Source: Teretinema sp942493045
GTDB lineage: Bacteria > Spirochaetota > Spirochaetia > Treponematales > Treponemataceae
Direction of reading: 5' to 3'
NCBI GenBank assembly: GCA_942493045.1
Contig: OW818665.1
Location: forward strand, 2,542,001 to 2,606,000
Length of the DNA stretch: 64,000 nucleotides
In this document: piece after piece, positions 9,501 through 16,851 of the stretch
How the letters are laid out: every line of letters starts with the position of its first letter
Numbering within the stretch: the first letter of the stretch is position 1
Position numbers and translations under genes: made by a program
The notes under the pieces: model-generated
Seen by the model: only the letters and a program-made list of their open reading frames with translations
What the model was told of the DNA's origin: nothing
Databases searched by the model: none

Positions 9501-10135
9501 TCCGGGGTCAGGCCGCGGGCGCGGTGGGCGCGAACCAGCTCGTCGTCGATCATTTTCTGCATCACATCATATGAAACTTCTTCGATCTTCTGTACTTCGT
9601 GGGAGGTGCGGAAACCGTCAAAGAAATGCAGGAAGGGGATGCGCGACTCGAGGGTGGCGGCGTGGGAAATAACAGCCAGGTCCATGACTTCCTGAACGTT
9701 GTTGGAAGCCAGCATGGCCCAACCGGTCTGGCGGCAGGCCATGACGTCCTGGTGGTCGCCGAAAATGGACAGGGAACTGGCGGCAATGGCGCGGGCGGCA
9801 ATGTGGAAGACGGTGCTGGTTAATTCACCGGCAATCTTGTACATGTTCGGGATCATCAACAAGAGACCCTGGGAGGCGGTAAAGGTGGTTGAAAGGGCTC
9901 CGGTGGTCAGAGCGCCGTGAACGGCACCGGCGGCGCCGCCTTCGGACTGCAGCTCTACAACCTCGGGAACGGTTCCCCAAATGTTTTTCTTGCCCTTGGC
10001 AGTGTATTCATCGGCGACTTCGCCCATGGGACTGGAGGGGGTAATCGGGTAGATACCGATAACTTCGCTAAGCGCGTGAGCGACATGACCTGCGGCGGTA
10101 TTACCGTCGATCATTACGAGATTTTTCTCAGACAT
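6581..10135 (-). CDS. nifJ: Pyruvate:ferredoxin (flavodoxin) oxidoreductase
   Basis: This 1184-residue single-chain PFOR has the normal family length and full domain order. It begins with the pyrimidine-binding TPP half (GNTAAGHVAHALSEVIGIYP), followed by the gamma and linker domains. Two ferredoxin [4Fe-4S] motifs (CIQCGQCTVVCP and CTGCGLCVQQCP) lie near residues 695-760. The pyrophosphate-binding TPP half carries GGDGWAYDIGFGGLDH, and further conserved Cys are in CAGCGETPYVK and ATGCSSIYGG for the third cluster. It converts pyruvate and CoA to acetyl-CoA and CO2 and reduces ferredoxin. It is monocistronic, with its own promoter and terminator, and is the likely electron source for the hydrogenases at 47.7-52.7 kb. 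Confidence 0.97.
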   Translation of the reverse strand: MSEKNLVMIDGNTAAGHVAHALSEVIGIYPITPSSPMGEVADEYTAKGKKNIWGTVPEVVELQSEGGAAGAVHGALTTGALSTTFTASQGLLLMIPNMYKIAGELTSTVFHIAARAIAASSLSIFGDHQDVMACRQTGWAMLASNNVQEVMDLAVISHAATLESRIPFLHFFDGFRTSHEVQKIEEVSYDVMQKMIDDELVRAHRARGLTPEAPAIRGTAQNPDVYFQQREAVNKYYLAVPAIVQKAMDKYAKLTGRQYKLYEYVGAKDAERVVILMGSGCDTVEETVEALNAKGEKLGLLKVRLYRPFSAEDFVKTLPATVKSIAVLDRTKEPGSIGEPLYEDVRTAIGEMQAAGKCAFKEYPMVIGGRYGLGSKEFTPAMVKAVYDNLKGKTKFNFTIGIEDDVTNTSLTYDNSFQLEDKDMHQAMFYGLGSDGTVGANKNSIKIIGDATDNKAQAYFVYDSKKSGSITTSHLRFGKHAIRKPYLVTQADFIACHKFTFLEKYDMLANAKKGATFLLTSPYGKNEIWNHLPVEVQKQIIAKELKFYVIDAVAIAEKAGMGGRINVVMQTAFFKISGILPEDEAVSLIKKAIEKSYGKKGADVVKMNIDTIDMALAGVEKVDYPKTADSKLKMSSAMTSDAPAFVQDVLGAISVNKGDDIKVSQMPIDGTFPSATTQYEKRAIAERMPIWNSELCIQCGQCTVVCPHAVIRAKAFDPAKLSGAPAAFKSADYKTKEFEGWKFTIQASAEDCTGCGLCVQQCPAKSKENPEIKAINMKNFAEHRVEESANWNFFKNLPDPDPAKLNLGNAKFLAMKRPLFEFSGACAGCGETPYVKLLSQLYGERAVIANATGCSSIYGGNLPSTPYAKNASGRGPAWSNSLFEDAAEFGLGMRMTSDKLAVYAREVAATLKGKGIAAAAIETCLANTQEDDNAIEAQRANVDVLKKELAKSSDPLAKELASLTDHLIKRSVWIIGGDGWAYDIGFGGLDHVLASGRNINVLVLDTEVYSNTGGQMSKATPIGAVAKFAASGKATSKKDLGLMMTTYGYVYVARVSMGANMNQVIKAFREAESYDGPSIIIAYSHCINHGIDMEHGMTNQKEAVTCGLWPLFRYDPRLADQGKNPFQLDSKEPDFNIADYMYKEVRFKSLKVADPERAAMLLKKAEEKVRRQWKEYQFLSSREY

Positions 10136-10205
10136 ATTTCCGTCCTTCTAAAAAGTATTGAAGTGAAACCAGGGATATAGATAAGATTCTACCTATTCAC
10201 GCAAT

Positions 10206-10234
10206 AAAATACTCCTTGACGGTACTTTTTGCAA
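10206..10234 (-). promoter_or_regulatory. Probable promoter of the PFOR gene
   Basis: Read on the minus strand, TTGCAA (10234-10229) and TATTTT (10211-10206) are 17 bases apart, which gives a leader of about 65 bases. The rest of the 250-base gap between the divergent genes (10136-10385) shows no further feature except AGGA-type ribosome sites next to each start codon. Confidence 0.5.
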
Positions 10235-10385
10235 GGGGTTCAGGCCTTCGCGAGCGGTTAAGGGCTGAAACAGGTAAAATACTACGAAAGGTGTAGGAAA
10301 AATCAGGTCGTTTTGTTTCGATTGGAACTTAAACAGGGTTACACAACGAAACGGGTGTGCTAAAGTTTTTTCCGGAGGATCTACT

Positions 10386-12416
10386 ATGAAAATAAAATTT
10401 TTACTGCCCCTGGCGGTGATATTGGTACTGCTGACGGCCTGCCCGTCCGGTGTGGAACCCCCGGAGACTAATCCGACTGAAGATGGCGTTTTTCCCCCGG
10501 ACGATCTTTCAATGGTAGAATTTACCGACTTGGATACCCTGGCGCCGAACGCCCGAAGTTTGGCTTCAGATACAGAAGACTGGTATAAAGATCAGGTTTT
10601 TTACCACCTGTGGGTGTCGGCCTTCGCGGATAGCGCTTCCGACGCGAATACGGAAGGTGATATTCAGGGAATAATTGAAAACCTTGACTATCTTCAAAAT
10701 GATCTTGGGGTGACGGCTATCTGGTTGTCGCCGTTTTTTGAATCGGGCAGCAACGCCCCCAACCGGCATAATTACGATCCGACTAACCTGAATAAGGTAA
10801 ATTCGGTTTATGGAACAAATCAGAATATGTATGATTTGATTTCCGCGATTCACGGTCGTGGCATGCGCGTTATTTTTGATCATGTCCCCAACCATGTTTC
10901 TTCAAGCCACCCCTGGTTTGCGGATTCGGCTTCCTCGGTTAATTCAGCCCACCGCGACTGGTTTATCTGGCGTTCCAGCCGGCCCTCAGGCTGGACTGGC
11001 TGGGACTCAGTCAGCGATTTCCATGGTCCGCAGAACGGCTCATATTATTACGCGATTTTCTGGGATGGTATGCCGGATCTCAATTACCGGACCGCCGCGG
11101 TGCGCAATGCCATGGGCAACGCCATAATCTACTGGCTGAACGCCGGTTTTGACGGCCTGCGCGTTGACGCGGTGAAGTATTTGTATGAAGACTGGAACAC
11201 TAACGGCGTAACTGGTAAACAGGAACACCCCTATACTTACAAACACTTCGCCCGGATTCGGGAAGACATTCTTGAAGCATATGGGAACATCGCCGGCGCT
11301 GGCGGAAACTATTACAAGTTTATGGTCGCCGAAAACTGGGACTCGAGTCGGACCAATTTGCTTTCATATATGGAAACCGCCGATAATGAGCCGGCTTTCA
11401 ACATGACGCTGGACTTTCCGTTTGCCTATGCCAGCGGCGCATTGAATATTTCTGATCTGGACAGCCACTGGTCCTGGGCTTCAAGTACCGTACCGGCTGC
11501 CGGCGGGTGGATGGGTACCTTCCAGAGCAATCATGATAATGTTGTTTCCCGTCCGATGACGACCTTCGGAAATGACCCCGGCAAGGTCCGCCTGGCCTCG
11601 GCATTACAGCTGACCGGCCCGGGTACCCCGTTTATCTATTATGGGAATGAAATCGGTATGACCGGCGCTGCTGGTAACGATATTAATCTGCGACAGCCTT
11701 TCACCTGGAGCGCGGCCACAACCCAAAAGGCCGACGCGGCAAGCCTGCTGAACTGGCATAAACATTTGAACAGTTTGCGGGTGGCCAGTCCGGCTTTACG
11801 GCGGGGAAGTTATCTGAGAGTCGGGGACGCCGCCAATAACAGCTATTTCGCCTTTGAGCGGGAGTATGCCGGAGAGCGTATCGTGGTGGTTGCCAATCGC
11901 ACCGCCGGCGCGCTCGGCGCCTTGTCGATCACTCTCTCAGCCGCCGCGACTGGCGCCGATACCCTCTTCGGTACCGTGGGCGCCTCTGTATCCGGCTCGA
12001 CACTGACTGTTCCCGCCGGTCTGGCCGGCTATGGGGTGCGCATCATCCGCCTTAACCAGGCGGAGGCGAATGGTACTCTGATCGGTGATATCGGCTATGT
12101 CGCTCCGCCGCCGCCGGATGTATATCTACGGGGTACGGTAACTAACTGGAACCCGGGCGTGTTGATGAGCCGCTCCGGTGACGTCCATTCATATACCCTG
12201 GCACTCACTGCCGGAACGCATAAGTTCAAGTTCTTCGACGGCGCTTGGTACGGTTCTTCGGACCTCACTTATGATGCCTCTGTGGGACCAGGCGACGCCA
12301 ATCCGGGAGTAACAACCGATGTTGATTCCAACCTGGTGTTTACCCTGGCTGCCGGCGGAAGCTGTACTTTCCACTTTAACATTGTTACAAAGCGGTATAG
12401 TATTGACCTCCCATGA
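10386..12416 (+). CDS. Secreted alpha-amylase lipoprotein (GH13) with C-terminal starch-binding-like domain
   Basis: The 676-residue protein starts with a lipoprotein signal (LVLLTAC, Cys near residue 19), so it is probably exported and lipid-anchored. The GH13 barrel spans about residues 60-480. The nucleophile is D261 in GLRVDAVKY, the acid/base is E316 in MVAENWD, and the transition-state Asp is D384 in QSNHDNV. After a beta-sandwich C-domain, the last 100 residues (VYLRGTVTNWNP, HKFKFFDGAWYG) look like an immunoglobulin-like carbohydrate-binding module. It should cut alpha-1,4-glucans outside the cytoplasm. CCGGAGGA precedes the ATG. Its stop overlaps the next gene by 4 bases, which couples it to an ABC ATPase. 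Confidence 0.9.
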   Translation: MKIKFLLPLAVILVLLTACPSGVEPPETNPTEDGVFPPDDLSMVEFTDLDTLAPNARSLASDTEDWYKDQVFYHLWVSAFADSASDANTEGDIQGIIENLDYLQNDLGVTAIWLSPFFESGSNAPNRHNYDPTNLNKVNSVYGTNQNMYDLISAIHGRGMRVIFDHVPNHVSSSHPWFADSASSVNSAHRDWFIWRSSRPSGWTGWDSVSDFHGPQNGSYYYAIFWDGMPDLNYRTAAVRNAMGNAIIYWLNAGFDGLRVDAVKYLYEDWNTNGVTGKQEHPYTYKHFARIREDILEAYGNIAGAGGNYYKFMVAENWDSSRTNLLSYMETADNEPAFNMTLDFPFAYASGALNISDLDSHWSWASSTVPAAGGWMGTFQSNHDNVVSRPMTTFGNDPGKVRLASALQLTGPGTPFIYYGNEIGMTGAAGNDINLRQPFTWSAATTQKADAASLLNWHKHLNSLRVASPALRRGSYLRVGDAANNSYFAFEREYAGERIVVVANRTAGALGALSITLSAAATGADTLFGTVGASVSGSTLTVPAGLAGYGVRIIRLNQAEANGTLIGDIGYVAPPPPDVYLRGTVTNWNPGVLMSRSGDVHSYTLALTAGTHKFKFFDGAWYGSSDLTYDASVGPGDANPGVTTDVDSNLVFTLAAGGSCTFHFNIVTKRYSIDLP

Positions 12417-13339
12417 GTAATACAGAATCTTTAATTGAATTTGAGGCGGTGCGTTTTGCCTGGCCGGTGGACAACGCCGTGTCCGGGCCGGACGCCGCCG
12501 AGCAAAGCGGAGCGGCGCAAATCGCGGCTGAACAAGCTGCGGCCGCTCCGGTTTTTTCGGATTTTTCAGCCGTCATACCCGGCGGCTTTGTCAGTCTGGT
12601 CGGGTCCAATGGCGTCGGCAAGTCCACCTTTCTGCTGCTGGCCGGAGGGCGCCTTCTGCCGGAAGCCGGACGGATTGTGCTGGCCGGGCAAGATACCCGC
12701 TTTTTAACCGGCCTGTGGGCCTCTCCGGATGGTGGGGGGGTCGGTCCCGGCCTGACCGACGCCGTTCAGCACCGCCGGAATTTACTGTGCTCTTTTTTGT
12801 ATCAGAATATGGAATTTGAAGATGACGGCGAAGCCGGAAAACCTTTGGGAAACATACTTGAATATGTGTATATAAACGGCGGACACCGTTCCAAGGACGA
12901 GCTTTTTTACCGGACGGTTTTGGAAACCTTTGAAATTGAAGCGCTCACCGGACGCTCCCTGACCGCCCTCTCCAAGGGTGAGATTCAGAGGGTTTTATTG
13001 GCCTTTTCGGCTCTCTACGGATCCCGGATCATCATGATGGATGAACCGCTGTTCGCCATGGAGAGTCGACAAAAAGAGCGGGCGCTCGATTTTTTCAAAT
13101 CTCTGCATCGGGAAACCGGCGTCTCGGTTTTTGTTTCGCTGCATGAATTACCGCTGACCAGAAAGTACGCGGATACTGTTTTACTGTTCTATCCGGACCA
13201 TCGTATTGAATTGGGCACCCCCGCGGAAGTGCTTCTTCCGGAATCTTTGGAGGCGGCTTATGGCGTTCCGGCGGCGATGCTGCATGAGGCTGAAAATCTC
13301 CAAAGAAACCATCTTTTGGAAAGAGAAGCCCAAAAATAA
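12413..13339 (+). CDS. ABC transporter ATP-binding protein (solitary)
   Basis: A 308-residue ABC ATPase. Walker A is GSNGVGKST near residue 63, the Q-loop is in SFLYQNMEFED, the signature is LSKGE, a variant of LSGGQ, and Walker B is IIMMDEP. The switch His is in SLHELPLT. An Ala/Glu-rich insertion (AEQSGAAQIAAEQAAAA) near residues 26-42 and a Gly-rich insertion after Walker A are unusual. No permease or binding protein is adjacent, so its partner is unknown. The ATG overlaps the amylase stop (ATGA). It is unlike the MsmX-type ATPases that serve sugar ABC systems, which carry a longer C-terminal regulatory domain. Confidence 0.85.
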   Translation: MSNTESLIEFEAVRFAWPVDNAVSGPDAAEQSGAAQIAAEQAAAAPVFSDFSAVIPGGFVSLVGSNGVGKSTFLLLAGGRLLPEAGRIVLAGQDTRFLTGLWASPDGGGVGPGLTDAVQHRRNLLCSFLYQNMEFEDDGEAGKPLGNILEYVYINGGHRSKDELFYRTVLETFEIEALTGRSLTALSKGEIQRVLLAFSALYGSRIIMMDEPLFAMESRQKERALDFFKSLHRETGVSVFVSLHELPLTRKYADTVLLFYPDHRIELGTPAEVLLPESLEAAYGVPAAMLHEAENLQRNHLLEREAQK

Positions 13340-13357
13340 CAAAAAAAAGGTGTTTTA

Positions 13358-13387
13358 TTGGTTTTGTAACTGTCGGTGTGTTAGAAT
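13358..13387 (+). promoter_or_regulatory. Promoter for the LPP20-type lipoprotein gene
   Basis: TTGGTT (13358-13363) and TAGAAT (13382-13387) are 18 bases apart, about 30 bases before the ATG at 13419. Confidence 0.5.
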
Positions 13388-13418
13388 GTATTTTACAAGT
13401 AATTCCAGGAGGAACACT

Positions 13419-14024
13419 ATGTTCAAGAAAATGATCGCACTTTTGGCAACACTGGTTGTCGTTTCTGTCGCCCTGACATCCTGCGGCTCAACCCCCAAAG
13501 CCGCTCCCGCAGACGCACCTGTGGTAAGCCCGATAATCGGAAAAGAAGGTTTCCCCATGCCCGCGTGGGTCAATGCACCCCCCAAGGCCGCTGATACTTT
13601 CTTTGCCGTTGGTTATGGAAAGATGACCAGCAAGCAGAATTCGATTATCCGCGCCGAAGCCGATGCTAAGGACCAGATTGCCCGCTGGGTTGGAACAAGC
13701 GTCAAGAACGCCCTGACCAACTATACCAATGAATCCGGCTCAGGCGCCAACGTCCAGGTTCTGGACTTCATGGAAAACATTTCCAAGCAGGTAGCCGACC
13801 AGACTCTGATTGGTGTCGAGCGCGATGACCTGTGGGTGGACGCCGAAGGCGGAGTTTATGTACTGTGCTCATTCCCCAAAGCCAACATGAACAAGGGCTT
13901 TGAAGAGACTGTGCAGTCCTTCCAGCGCAACGAAGCAGCCGCTTTCGCCGATTTCAAGGCCCGTGAAGCTCTTGACTTCCTCGACGCTGAAACCTCCGGT
14001 GGTGTGCCCGCGGCCACACGCTAA
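13419..14024 (+). CDS. LPP20-family lipoprotein
   Basis: The 201-residue protein begins with a lipoprotein signal whose lipobox is LTSCG (Cys near residue 22). The mature part contains MPAWVNAPPKAADTFFAVG followed by a helix-forming stretch with DAKDQIARWVG, as in the LPP20 family of bacterial outer-membrane lipoproteins. Function is unknown. I used the ATG at 13419 because CCAGGAGG lies just upstream and it gives a clean signal peptide; a longer open frame to 13206 lies inside the ABC gene and is a shadow. A strong terminator follows. The next gene encodes a smaller, related lipoprotein, which suggests a duplicated pair. Confidence 0.8.
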   Translation: MFKKMIALLATLVVVSVALTSCGSTPKAAPADAPVVSPIIGKEGFPMPAWVNAPPKAADTFFAVGYGKMTSKQNSIIRAEADAKDQIARWVGTSVKNALTNYTNESGSGANVQVLDFMENISKQVADQTLIGVERDDLWVDAEGGVYVLCSFPKANMNKGFEETVQSFQRNEAAAFADFKAREALDFLDAETSGGVPAATR

Positions 14025-14032
14025 AGAAATGA

Positions 14033-14066
14033 CCGGACAGGATACCATCCTGTCCGGGTTTTTTTT
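14033..14066 (+). terminator. Rho-independent terminator
   Basis: An 11-bp perfect stem (CCGGACAGGAT/ATCCTGTCCGG), a three-base loop and a run of eight T follow the LPP20-type gene. Confidence 0.92.
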
Positions 14067-14099
14067 AACGAATAGCAAGGGTACCGAAAAGGAACCAAA

Positions 14100-14801
14100 T
14101 TGCTTAAAAAACAACTGATAAAGATTATTGCCGTTCTGGCCGCTTCAGCCGCTGTTTTGGGATGCATTTCTCCGGGCAGCGGCTCCGGCGCGCTCTACGC
14201 CAAAGCCGGCGGCCTGGGTGACAGTGTGTATTATGCCCGGACTCCTTCGGCTCAAAGCAGGGAGCGTGAACTTTCGGACTGTCTGTTTCGGGTCGCGGCC
14301 CAAATAGCGATGCGCAAGCAGGTACTGGTTCGTTATACCGTGACCCCTACCAATGTAGAAGGTGTAAACCGCACCACCACAACCCTTGATTACGATCAAT
14401 CCCGCTCAATGGAAATATTGGAAAAATTGACTGTAGTCCAGGTAGAACAAACTGATTGGGGCACTTCTGCCGTGGTGCGTTATGCTGAACGGGAAGGCGC
14501 TTCTCCCTCAATTCCTTCCGGCTCAGGGGCCAACGGTCTGCCGGCCTGGATTCAAAAGACCGAATCGGACCGTCTTTTTTATAAGGCTGTCGGTTCTGTA
14601 GCGCAAACCCAAAACCCCGGTAATGGATTTCAAAGTTCCGATATGGATGCCTTTGGCGTACTTGCGTCCGTGGCCGGCCGGCCGGTTCGATCCGGCAGCG
14701 CTTCAGTATATGAAGTGACCTTGCGCGGCGCCTACATCGCCCGCCGCTGGCATGATCCATCAACAAATCGGTATTATAGCCTCGCGGTAATGCCGCGCTG
14801 A
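14100..14801 (+). CDS. Lipoprotein with LPP20-like C-terminal region
   Basis: A 233-residue protein with a TTG start preceded by AAAAGGAA. The lipobox is AVLGC (Cys near residue 21). The remainder contains LPAWIQKTESDRLFYKAVG, which parallels the PAWV...FAVG motif of the upstream lipoprotein. The ending ARRWHDPSTNRYYSLAVM resembles the closing strand of LPP20-type domains. Function is unknown. It lies directly after the first lipoprotein's terminator, so its expression would need read-through or its own promoter, and none is clear. A role in the cell envelope is an inference from the signal peptide and the neighbouring PspC gene. Confidence 0.7.
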   Translation: MLKKQLIKIIAVLAASAAVLGCISPGSGSGALYAKAGGLGDSVYYARTPSAQSRERELSDCLFRVAAQIAMRKQVLVRYTVTPTNVEGVNRTTTTLDYDQSRSMEILEKLTVVQVEQTDWGTSAVVRYAEREGASPSIPSGSGANGLPAWIQKTESDRLFYKAVGSVAQTQNPGNGFQSSDMDAFGVLASVAGRPVRSGSASVYEVTLRGAYIARRWHDPSTNRYYSLAVMPR

Positions 14802-14825
14802 TAAATTGAAAGATACGGAGATACT

Positions 14826-15023
14826 ATGAGCAAGAGATTGTATAAAATCGAGCAGGGCAAAAAGATTTTTGGCGTATGCGGCGGAGTGGCCGAATACTTC
14901 AATATGGATGTTGTGTTGATTCGTATTTTATGGGCGGTTTTTTCGCTCGTATATGGTGTAGGAATTCTATTGTATCTGGTTTTTGCTTTTGTGCTTCCTA
15001 ACAAGAGCGACGCTGGTTATTGA
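14826..15023 (+). CDS. PspC-domain membrane protein
   Basis: A 65-residue protein that is essentially a bare PspC domain. The N-terminal KIFGVCGGVAEYFNMDVVLI motif is followed by one or two hydrophobic segments (LWAVFSLVYGVGILLYLVFAF). PspC proteins sense or stabilise the inner membrane under stress. The ATG at 14826 has GATACGGAG upstream and lies 24 bases after the preceding lipoprotein gene, so the two are probably co-transcribed. A strong terminator follows. Confidence 0.88.
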   Translation: MSKRLYKIEQGKKIFGVCGGVAEYFNMDVVLIRILWAVFSLVYGVGILLYLVFAFVLPNKSDAGY

Positions 15024-15070
15024 TACGATGTGAACCTTGAGCAGAACGCTCAGGATTTTTTTTGCGGGAG

Positions 15071-15109
15071 ACGGGCTGATCAACAGTGTGTGATCAGCCC
15101 GTTTTTTTA
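15071..15109 (+). terminator. Rho-independent terminator
   Basis: An 11-bp stem (CGGGCTGATCA/TGATCAGCCCG) with an eight-base loop and a run of seven T. It lies between the convergent PspC and DUF898 genes. Confidence 0.92.
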
Positions 15110-15114
15110 TTCTG

Positions 15115-16092
15115 TTATTCCAGGGTCAGCTGATCAGTTTCCAGCGCGGTGTTGTTTACGAAATACTGTAAAATTGAGGCATAGGCCCAGGGCAGGTAAA
15201 TACCGATGGTGATGATCGAGAGCAGTACCTGGCCCCATAACAGACCGAAACCCTGTTTCATGGTACCGCTAAATTCAAAGCGCCCGGTTTCAGCGCCGCC
15301 TTTTGAGACTATCGTTTTAGCGCTGAAGTAACGGTAGCATTTTATTGTAGCGGCCGGCCAGTAAATTCCGAGGGTGATGACGGTTAAAACAAGCTGCGCG
15401 GCAATAAAGCCGGAAGACGGCCAGAAATCGGTTTTCCAGGTAATCGTCAGGTCATTCCATTGCAGGTTGATACACCATTTGTAGTATAGGTACATGAAAG
15501 GCGCTATGACGACGAAAAGCGAGAGATAAACTGCGAATACCAGGATCAGAATCTGTGCAAAGGCCGGGTCAAAACTGACCAACTGCGCGGAGTTGATCAC
15601 TAGCGCAAAAGCCACTACCCAGGCGACTAACGGTAAAATAAGAGCCAGTATAAAATATTTGAACATTTTACCGCCGGTACTCTTAAATTCCAGTGTTTTC
15701 CCGCGATAGGCAGTTTGGCTTGTCATATAATCCATGATCCGTTTTAGAAACCAGGGGATATAAATTCCGAAAGTAACTATGCTCAATAGCAGGCCGGTAA
15801 TGATGATCAACAGATAGTCCTGGGCGCTGCCTTTGAAACTGAAAGATTCGTTTTGCAGGGAAATTGAACCGATCCAGATGCGGGCCAGCTTGATCACGAA
15901 TATGGCCTGGATGACCATCGTCACAATCATTGTTCCAAAACTGAGCAGCAGGGATTGCGCTTCGGTAAGTTCGGGGATGGCGATTTCAATGACCATTACC
16001 TGGACCTGAATCAGAATGATCAGTCCAACATAGGCCAGAAAGGGTTTCCACCAGCTGCTTCCGGCGAGACTCGTATTAAATTGATTTTTCAC
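15115..16092 (-). CDS. DUF898 (YjgN-like) integral membrane protein
   Basis: A 325-residue membrane protein with about seven hydrophobic segments. It contains three repeats of a unit in which a strand such as FSFKGSAQDYLLIIITG is followed by a helix ending in FGIYIPWF or LGIYWPAA, typical of the YjgN/DUF898 family. Function is unknown. It sits alone on the minus strand between convergent and divergent neighbours. The ATG at 16092 has an AGGAGCG site upstream, and an extended -10 promoter lies at 16125-16133. Confidence 0.8.
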   Translation of the reverse strand: MKNQFNTSLAGSSWWKPFLAYVGLIILIQVQVMVIEIAIPELTEAQSLLLSFGTMIVTMVIQAIFVIKLARIWIGSISLQNESFSFKGSAQDYLLIIITGLLLSIVTFGIYIPWFLKRIMDYMTSQTAYRGKTLEFKSTGGKMFKYFILALILPLVAWVVAFALVINSAQLVSFDPAFAQILILVFAVYLSLFVVIAPFMYLYYKWCINLQWNDLTITWKTDFWPSSGFIAAQLVLTVITLGIYWPAATIKCYRYFSAKTIVSKGGAETGRFEFSGTMKQGFGLLWGQVLLSIITIGIYLPWAYASILQYFVNNTALETDQLTLE

Positions 16093-16124
16093 AGACGCTC
16101 CTGAATAAAGTAATTATTGGTTGA

Positions 16125-16133
16125 ATTATAGCA
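16125..16133 (-). promoter_or_regulatory. Extended -10 promoter of the DUF898 gene
   Basis: Read on the minus strand, TGC followed by TATAAT forms an extended -10 element about 33 bases upstream of the start codon. No good -35 box is visible. Confidence 0.45.
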
Positions 16134-16192
16134 CAGGTTATCCTTCCGCGGCGACTGTTTTGCGGATGTACTTGCCTCAGGAGGTTTTTTCG

Positions 16193-16210
16193 GTGACAAT
16201 AGAAACATGA
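16193..16210 (+). CDS. Possible five-codon leader peptide upstream of the Crp/Fnr gene
   Basis: GTG ACA ATA GAA ACA TGA encodes MTIET. It is preceded by a perfect AGGAGG (16179-16184) at an 8-base spacing, and its TGA overlaps the ATG of the Crp/Fnr gene (ATGA, 16207-16210). The regulator's own ATG is 22 bases from that AGGAGG and has no other visible ribosome site, so translation may depend on this mini-frame. It could also be coincidence. Confidence 0.4.
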   Translation: MTIET

Positions 16211-16851
16211 GCAGCATTCAGGATTTTCCCTTAATGGAATATTTGACTCCGGAAGAACAAGAGCTGGCCGCCCGTTATCTGGTGGTGGAAAATTATCCGG
16301 CAGGCACAATTCTTTTTGATTCAACCAGCTGCAAGGGTATTATGGCGGTGGTGTCCGGCATTGTGCGGGTATTCATGATATCCGAAGAGGGCCGGGAGAT
16401 TACGCTGTATCGGCTTTTTGAGGGGGATATCTGTCCGCTTTCGCTATCTTGTCTGATGGGTACCATGCCCTTGCAGGCGATGATCCGTTCGGACACCGAC
16501 TGCCGCATCGCTTCTCTGTCCAATGATGTTTTCGTTGATATCCATAAAAAGAATCAGAAAATACAGCAGTTGATGCTGTCGACCATGACCAATCGGCTGA
16601 ATGATGTCATGTGGGTGGTAGAACAGGTGGCCTTTCGGGGGATGGATAAGCGCATTGCGGCTTTTTTGCTTTCCCAGCCCAGCGCGGTAGTCTACGCTAC
16701 CCATGAGACGATTGCTTTTGAACTTGGAACCGCCCGCGAGGTGGTCAGCCGAATGCTGAAATATTTCGAAAAGAACGGCTTGATAAAGCTTTCCCGCGGG
16801 AAGCTGAAAATTATTGATGCTTCCGGATTGGCAAAGTTGGCGGCGGAATGA
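16207..16851 (+). CDS. Crp/Fnr-family transcription regulator
   Basis: A 214-residue protein with an N-terminal cyclic-nucleotide-binding-like beta-roll (residues about 10-125, with YPAGTILFDS and VSGIVRVFMISEEGRE). A dimer helix follows, then a C-terminal winged helix with HETIAFELGTAREVVSRMLKYFEKNG, typical of Crp/Fnr HTH domains. The N-terminal CLMG and SLSC cysteines are not arranged as in Fnr, so an Fe-S cluster is not supported. The effector is unknown. Its stop overlaps the start of the carbohydrate-binding phosphatase gene (ATGA), so the two are co-expressed. It probably controls local carbohydrate or redox genes (inference). Confidence 0.9.
   Translation: MSSIQDFPLMEYLTPEEQELAARYLVVENYPAGTILFDSTSCKGIMAVVSGIVRVFMISEEGREITLYRLFEGDICPLSLSCLMGTMPLQAMIRSDTDCRIASLSNDVFVDIHKKNQKIQQLMLSTMTNRLNDVMWVVEQVAFRGMDKRIAAFLLSQPSAVVYATHETIAFELGTAREVVSRMLKYFEKNGLIKLSRGKLKIIDASGLAKLAAE

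Noticed and set aside
13206..13418. N-terminal extension of the LPP20-type protein
   Set aside because: It lies inside the ABC ATPase gene; the ATG at 13419 has a good ribosome site and yields a proper lipoprotein signal.
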